From NCBI GenBank assembly GCA_947069175.1, contig CAMTDV010000002.1:7171054-7235053 (forward strand): a DNA stretch of 64,000 nt. The letters are read 5' to 3'. Of the stretch, positions 59,570 to 64,000 are shown piece after piece. The notes beneath the pieces are model-generated. The model made no database searches. It was not told the DNA's origin and was given only the letters and a program-made list of their open reading frames with translations. Both the position numbers and the translations under genes were made by a program. How positions within the stretch are numbered: position 1 is the stretch's first letter; the number at the start of each line of letters is the position of its first letter. Origin of the DNA: Scalesia atractyloides (Eukaryota > Streptophyta > Magnoliopsida > Asterales > Asteraceae).

Positions 59570-59830
59570 TATATGCAAAATTACTATTATACCCCTCGTC
59601 TTCTTCATCCTTTCTCTGCTACCACCTGCAACTACTCTGCTACCACCACCCTCACCCTCGCCGCCTTTCACCGCCATACCACTCAGCCATACCCTCGCCG
59701 CCTTTCACCGCCATCTTCCCCATTGCCACAACCATCCACCAGATTCTCAGTTAACGGAACGAAGAAAACCGTTGGATTACTGTCGTCACATTACGGTTAC
59801 AAACCAAACCGATGGGTCTACTCCGACTAG
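59570..59830 (+). pseudogene. Coding-like segment inside the left inverted arm
   Basis: From ATG at 59570 an open frame encodes MQNYYYTPRLLHPF, a Thr/Pro/His-rich stretch with AAFHRHTTQPYP, and then TRFSVNGTKKTVG and HYGYKPNRWVYSD. The last 25-30 residues have ordinary globular composition and may be a captured exon. The right arm holds the same frame on the minus strand, ending instead in QHVDSPE. The one arm difference I read in this part (AAC versus AAT) is silent. I do not recognise the source gene. Confidence 0.4.
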
Positions 59831-60417
59831 TTAGGCGTAAAGTTTGTTTTCATCATCTACAATTGTGAATTTTGTTCAAAAGGTAGAAATGACCACAGTG
59901 CTTCGTGTTTTAAAGCTAAATTAACTCGAAATTACAGAGTGTTTTTACTTTTTTTTTTCAAATAGCTGTTTTAATTAGGCGCAAAGTCGACATTCATCAA
60001 CTGCATTTATGAATTTTGTCAAAAAGTGTAAAATGAACGCAATATTTCATGATTCAGAGGTATTTTAGGTCAAAATTACACAGTATTTCTTTTAATTATA
60101 TATTCTCAAAGTTCTTCATTAGTTAACTCAGAAGCTTACATGTGTGTTATACATTTATACGAATACACTATACAGGATTGCGGAAACAGAGAAGATGCAG
60201 AACCAGAGCTTCTACGACTCATCAATGGCCGCAAGGTAAAAACAATCTCACACTTGCTGAACACTTTAGCTGTTTCATCAGAGTTTATAATCCAAATTAG
60301 TGTAAACGAAAGAGAATCACAACCGTTGAGATACTGGATTTTGAGATCTGGACGGTTCATTGCAGTTGTTCATGTTACAATTCCTCTTATTCATTGGATT
60401 CTAAAAAACAGTTTTTG

Positions 60418-60693
60418 TTATTCCGGCGAGTCAACGTGTTGGTCGGAGTAGACCCATCGGTTTGGTTTGTAACCGTAATGTGACGACAGTAATCCAACGG
60501 TTTTCTTCGTTCCATTAACTGAGAATCTGGTGGATGGTTGTGGCAATGGGGAAGATGGCGGTGAAAGGCGGCGAGGGTATGGCTGAGTGGTATGGCGGTG
60601 AAAGGCGGCGAGGGTGAGGGTGGTGGTAGCAGAGTAGTTGCAGGTGGTAGCAGAGAAAGGATGAAGAAGACGAGGGGTATAATAGTAATTTTG
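60418..60693 (-). pseudogene. Coding-like segment inside the right inverted arm
   Basis: Mirror copy of the left-arm frame. Because the arm continues a few codons further, it ends VYSDQHVDSPE before TAA at 60418. Confidence 0.4.
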
Positions 60694-60856
60694 CATATAC
60701 TTAACTGAGAAATCTAACAAAGGTTAGTGGTAAGGACCACCCGAGTGCAAAATTTGAAACTATTGGGACCAAGTGTGTAATTAGTGAACCACTGGGACCA
60801 AGTCTGCAAGATTTGCAAACCACAGAGACCAACCAAGCATTTAACTCTTTATTTAT

Positions 60857-62852
60857 CATATAAAGTTATCTCCTTTTTAATATTAAAAATTGCCACTATA
60901 TTGTGGGGAGATGTTAGTGACTGATTAATGGTAGAAGATTGAAACACCAATAGAAACAAACGATAGTAAAATTGTGAGGTGACAAAATTTTGATAAACTA
61001 TACAGGGTAAATTTTATATATAAGTTGATTTTATATACTAAATTATAATATGTTATTGCACAACTGTCTTCGAGATTGTTAAAAAAATAAGCCCTCGACG
61101 AGATAAAAAAACCGGGTCCTATCCGTACTAGTAAAACGGATTCCGGTACCGATATCTATAATATCGACATCTATGTTGTTCAGTCGTAAACATACTCTAT
61201 TCTGAATTCAACTATGTTCTCAACAAAATTTACACATTCTTTTATCATATTCTTAAGCATATCCTTTTCTTTTAAATTTGTACCCATTTTCAATCCTTTA
61301 CATATACTCAATCTTGAGAAATATTATAGCTATATAAAACAATGAATACATAAAATACTAATGATTTTTTTATAAGAGTTAATAGTTTAACATGCTTAAT
61401 TAGCTTGAGATTTTCATAATAGGCCTATTATTGACGCATGTTTGAACATTCACTAGTAAAACAAAGAGGTAACTTAGATATGTAATTAACTTTGACAAGT
61501 GTTCTAATTAAGTCATTCAATTTTTTTTGTCTTCATAAAATCATTAATCCAGACCTTAACAATATATGTGTTTCATGCCGGATCACGAACACACTTATAG
61601 TATATATAATAATAATTTATTTTGTTTATTTTAATTTAACACAATATTTTCTACATATTTATATTATTAGATCGACATTTACTTATATAATTTAATATTT
61701 ATATTTTAAATATAACTTTATCTTCTACGAAATCAATTATCAACATCGGCAAACATTTAATATCTCTTTTTAAAAGTTAGTAGTTTATTCACTTTATACT
61801 ATTATTTCATCAATTAGAAACTCAAGTTATTATTACAAAATTACTGTTAATACTAGTTAGGGTGGATAGATTTCTTGATTAGTTTTAATGTATGCAATGG
61901 AAACTATAAGTGTACCTAGTAAGCTAGCAACTGTAGTAGATATGGAAGTAAACGACATGATTGCCAACTTGGTTTCGTTCATGTTTAAGGTGTATATTAA
62001 CGATGGGAAGTTATGAGTTCTTAGATGCTGAACTCGTGAACTGGAATAGAGAGAGAGGGATGTATACTAGGTTGATGTTATGGAGTGTGTAACCCTTAAT
62101 CTTTCTAATTATATTCTTAAATACACCTAAGAGGAAACCCTTTATTAGTTAGTTAATAAGAGTAATATGGTCCATCAACAATTACCAACTAATATTATAA
62201 TAAGGTAACATTTAATATTTTTATCTTTATTATTTGAATGATTATAATCTTCATATATAAATAAAGATATTATTTATATATTTATTCTCACATTCTCTCA
62301 CTTGGCCGAGTAATCATTTATTATTTATTATGAGTATTAGATAAGTATGATCAAAAGGTAACACTCATTTTAGCTTTAAACAAAAAAAACTCTAGCAGAG
62401 AAATACAACTGTTGACTCTATATTCAACTCAGGGCATTAATTACTCATACTACAACCTCAAACTAAAACCTAAGCAGTTATGATCAAAATTTACAAGTAA
62501 ACCCTTTAAACATTTGAATAGTATTATAATTGTCTACATGTTATGCAGAACATATTCAGAGACATATAAATTCTAAACATGTGACGAAAAAATTAACAGA
62601 CCAAATAACGGCTACAAGTAAAAGAGGTAGAGGTACAAAACACGTGAGTCAGTGCCAGGACCAGGGGGGACAAGATTCTTTTCAATATCAATATAGGGGA
62701 CCATTTGAGACATGTGAACAACTGTTTGAAAGGCCGTAAATAATCAATAAGAAAGGAGCAGATAACTTCCATGCCCACCTATCAAGAGTATTCTCGCCAA
62801 ACTCCGCTCTTCAAGTTCAGCTTCGGCAACAGCAACTCGAGAAAGCTATTGA
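60857..62852. other. AT-rich intergenic
   Basis: No gene recognised. A short TTCTCTCACTTGGCCGAG segment near 62292 is of a type seen near retroelement ends, but nothing pairs with it. Confidence 0.4.
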
Positions 62853-63005
62853 GAAAGCCAACAATTCTATCCGGATCTTGATTCCGAATATCTTAGATCG
62901 AACATCACAAGCCTTATCACCAGAATTCACAACTCACTCCCGACCGAGAAGAGGCGCCTCCGTCCAACCTCGATAGTCTTGAATGCTCCTTCCATCCAAG
63001 CATGA
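62853..63005 (+). pseudogene. Short coding-like relic, unassigned
   Basis: After a TGA at 62850-62852 the frame is open and reads SQQFYPDLDSEYLRSNITS, then LITRIHNSLPTEKRRLRP. The composition is protein-like and GC-richer than the surroundings, suggesting a captured or decayed exon. No start, splice site or family could be assigned. Confidence 0.3.
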
Positions 63006-64000
63006 TTGTTGATTTTATGGTCAGAACTCAATCCCGGGATGATGAATTAGACTCAGCCTATGCTGGCCTTATACATCCGTAAATATTCTTAAATAATAAT
63101 CATTTATAGTAAGATATGCAATTGTACATAGTCATCAATAAGCCCGTCATTATTGTATACGCTTACATAATACTTATGGGTGATAGACTTTTAGTTATTG
63201 GATCCATTAGCATATTATGAATGTATTCAATACAAAATTTAGTTTCCTCAATTCATTCATAAACAAATAATTAATTTCGTATTCATATTTAATGCAACAT
63301 CTCTAGAACTGTTCAAGGAAATAAGGTAGCTAATTTTATACAGTAAGTCTTCAATATGTTATTTATATGGCGTTAATAAATTTATGAGTCCACTTTGTGA
63401 CAACTGTGACGAAACCAGGTAAACCCTAATTAATACGTACGACTTATACGGTTAACGAAACAATATTGTTCATGCCTCAGATGAATCCGATGGCACGTTA
63501 TGAGTAATACATGAACAATAATATTTAATACAGTGATATTGGGGCCATTGATTTCAAAAAACTTGTTAATAGAAATATTTCCGGCTAACAGTGCATTATT
63601 AACCATTAAACATGAACGGACGTTCCGTAAACGATGTCAGAGGCACAAAATTACTTAAATGTGATCCGTAAACTATAACATAGGGTCATTGGTGTCTTAT
63701 TAAATAGAAAACATGTAAAACAAAGTTGTGTCAGGTTAGCAGAGCGTCTTTGATTTTAACGCACATGGTAATAACCAAACATGTATTGTACGATCAGTCA
63801 AAGCCTAAAAACAATTATAAAACATTAATAGAAGGTGTTTTAAGTAAAAACGTTAAAACGTTCAGGTTTTCATTATCGTTGGGTTCGGGTTTTTTTATAT
63901 ACAAAAAACCACGTGAAAAACGTGTTATTTTGCGTCCGTGTAAAGAATTGGAGGAGCGTTTAACACCCGATAAGAAACCTAAACGATAAAAAGCATATTA
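63006..64000. other. AT-rich intergenic to the window end
   Basis: An 87-codon open frame at 63726-63989 (basic C terminus, no recognised motif, no ATG start) is not accepted as a gene. A short inverted pair CAATATTGTTCATG and CATGAACAATA lies at about 63461 and 63510. Confidence 0.4.

Larger units (their letters stand above)
59413..60856. mobile_element. Mutator-like element with about 400-bp near-identical inverted arms
   Basis: The element is 59422-60847 (1426 bp), flanked by identical 9-bp repeats TTTATTTAT (59413-59421 and 60848-60856). The ends are GAATTAAATGCTTGGTTGG and the complement of CCAACCAAGCATTTAACTC. The arms run to about 59828 and from about 60447 and differ at only a few positions. 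The centre (59830-60440) has an ATG-led 14-codon open stretch near 60197 ending at a possible donor AAG|GTAAAA. No transposase is present. Confidence 0.88.

Noticed and set aside
63726..63989. 87-codon plus-strand open frame with basic tail
   Set aside because: No ATG start, no motif and no promoter. It touches the window end region, so more flank would be needed to judge it.

Overview
This window looks like repeat-rich nuclear DNA from a flowering plant. It is strongly A+T-rich, genes carry spliced introns with GT/AG borders, and the intergenic space is filled with plant-type transposable elements: Mutator-like, hAT-like, Helitron, Ty1-copia, LINE, SINE, and LTRs starting TGTAAC or TGTCAC. 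The LTR end motifs and the LINE tail remind me of Asteraceae genomes, but that is an inference from memory, not a demonstrated placement.

Only two loci look like intact protein genes. The clearer one (minus, 47461-52726, nine coding exons rebuilt by hand, 472 aa) encodes a G3BP-like RNA-binding protein with an NTF2-like domain, an acidic linker, one RRM and a C-terminal RGG tail. Two of its introns carry short Mutator-like foldback elements. The other (minus, 24453-25345, two exons, 194 aa) encodes a small acidic protein with a SUMO-interaction-like motif, a basic nuclear-localisation-like stretch and an RLFGF motif. Three further gene-like loci are broken: a membrane-anchored protein with 28-residue repeats (13821-15560, two frameshifts and a stop), a phi-class glutathione S-transferase most like the anthocyanin-transport AN9/TT19 group (57174-58346, a 4-bp insertion and an internal frameshifting deletion), and an RD19-type cysteine-protease propeptide fragment captured inside a Pack-MULE (3548-3823).

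Layout: 1-6.5 kb holds MITEs, the Pack-MULE (3137-4078) and a hAT-like MITE. 6.5-13.8 kb holds Helitron, LINE and SINE relics and an LTR end. 13.8-15.6 kb is the broken repeat gene. 16.3-22 kb is LTR-type sequence and minisatellites. 22-24 kb is tandem repeats and a Helitron 3' region. 24.3-25.5 kb is the small acidic-protein gene. 25.5-31.5 kb is AT-rich with a 0.6-kb palindrome, compound microsatellites and a 424-bp tandem duplication. 31.55-40.49 kb is a satellite array with roughly 1.3-kb higher-order units of four monomers, split by a 3376-bp solo LTR with a 5-bp target duplication. 42.6-46.4 kb holds foldback elements and Helitrons. 47-53 kb is the G3BP-like gene. 54.5-56.6 kb is a decayed copia element with a SINE nested in its gag zinc knuckle. 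57-58.4 kb is the GST pseudogene. 59.4-60.9 kb is a second long-TIR Mutator-like element. The rest is unassigned AT-rich DNA.

No operon-like or cooperating gene cluster is visible. The most informative structures are the higher-order satellite with its dated LTR insertion, the two gene-bearing or coding-like Mutator-like elements, and the GST pseudogene.
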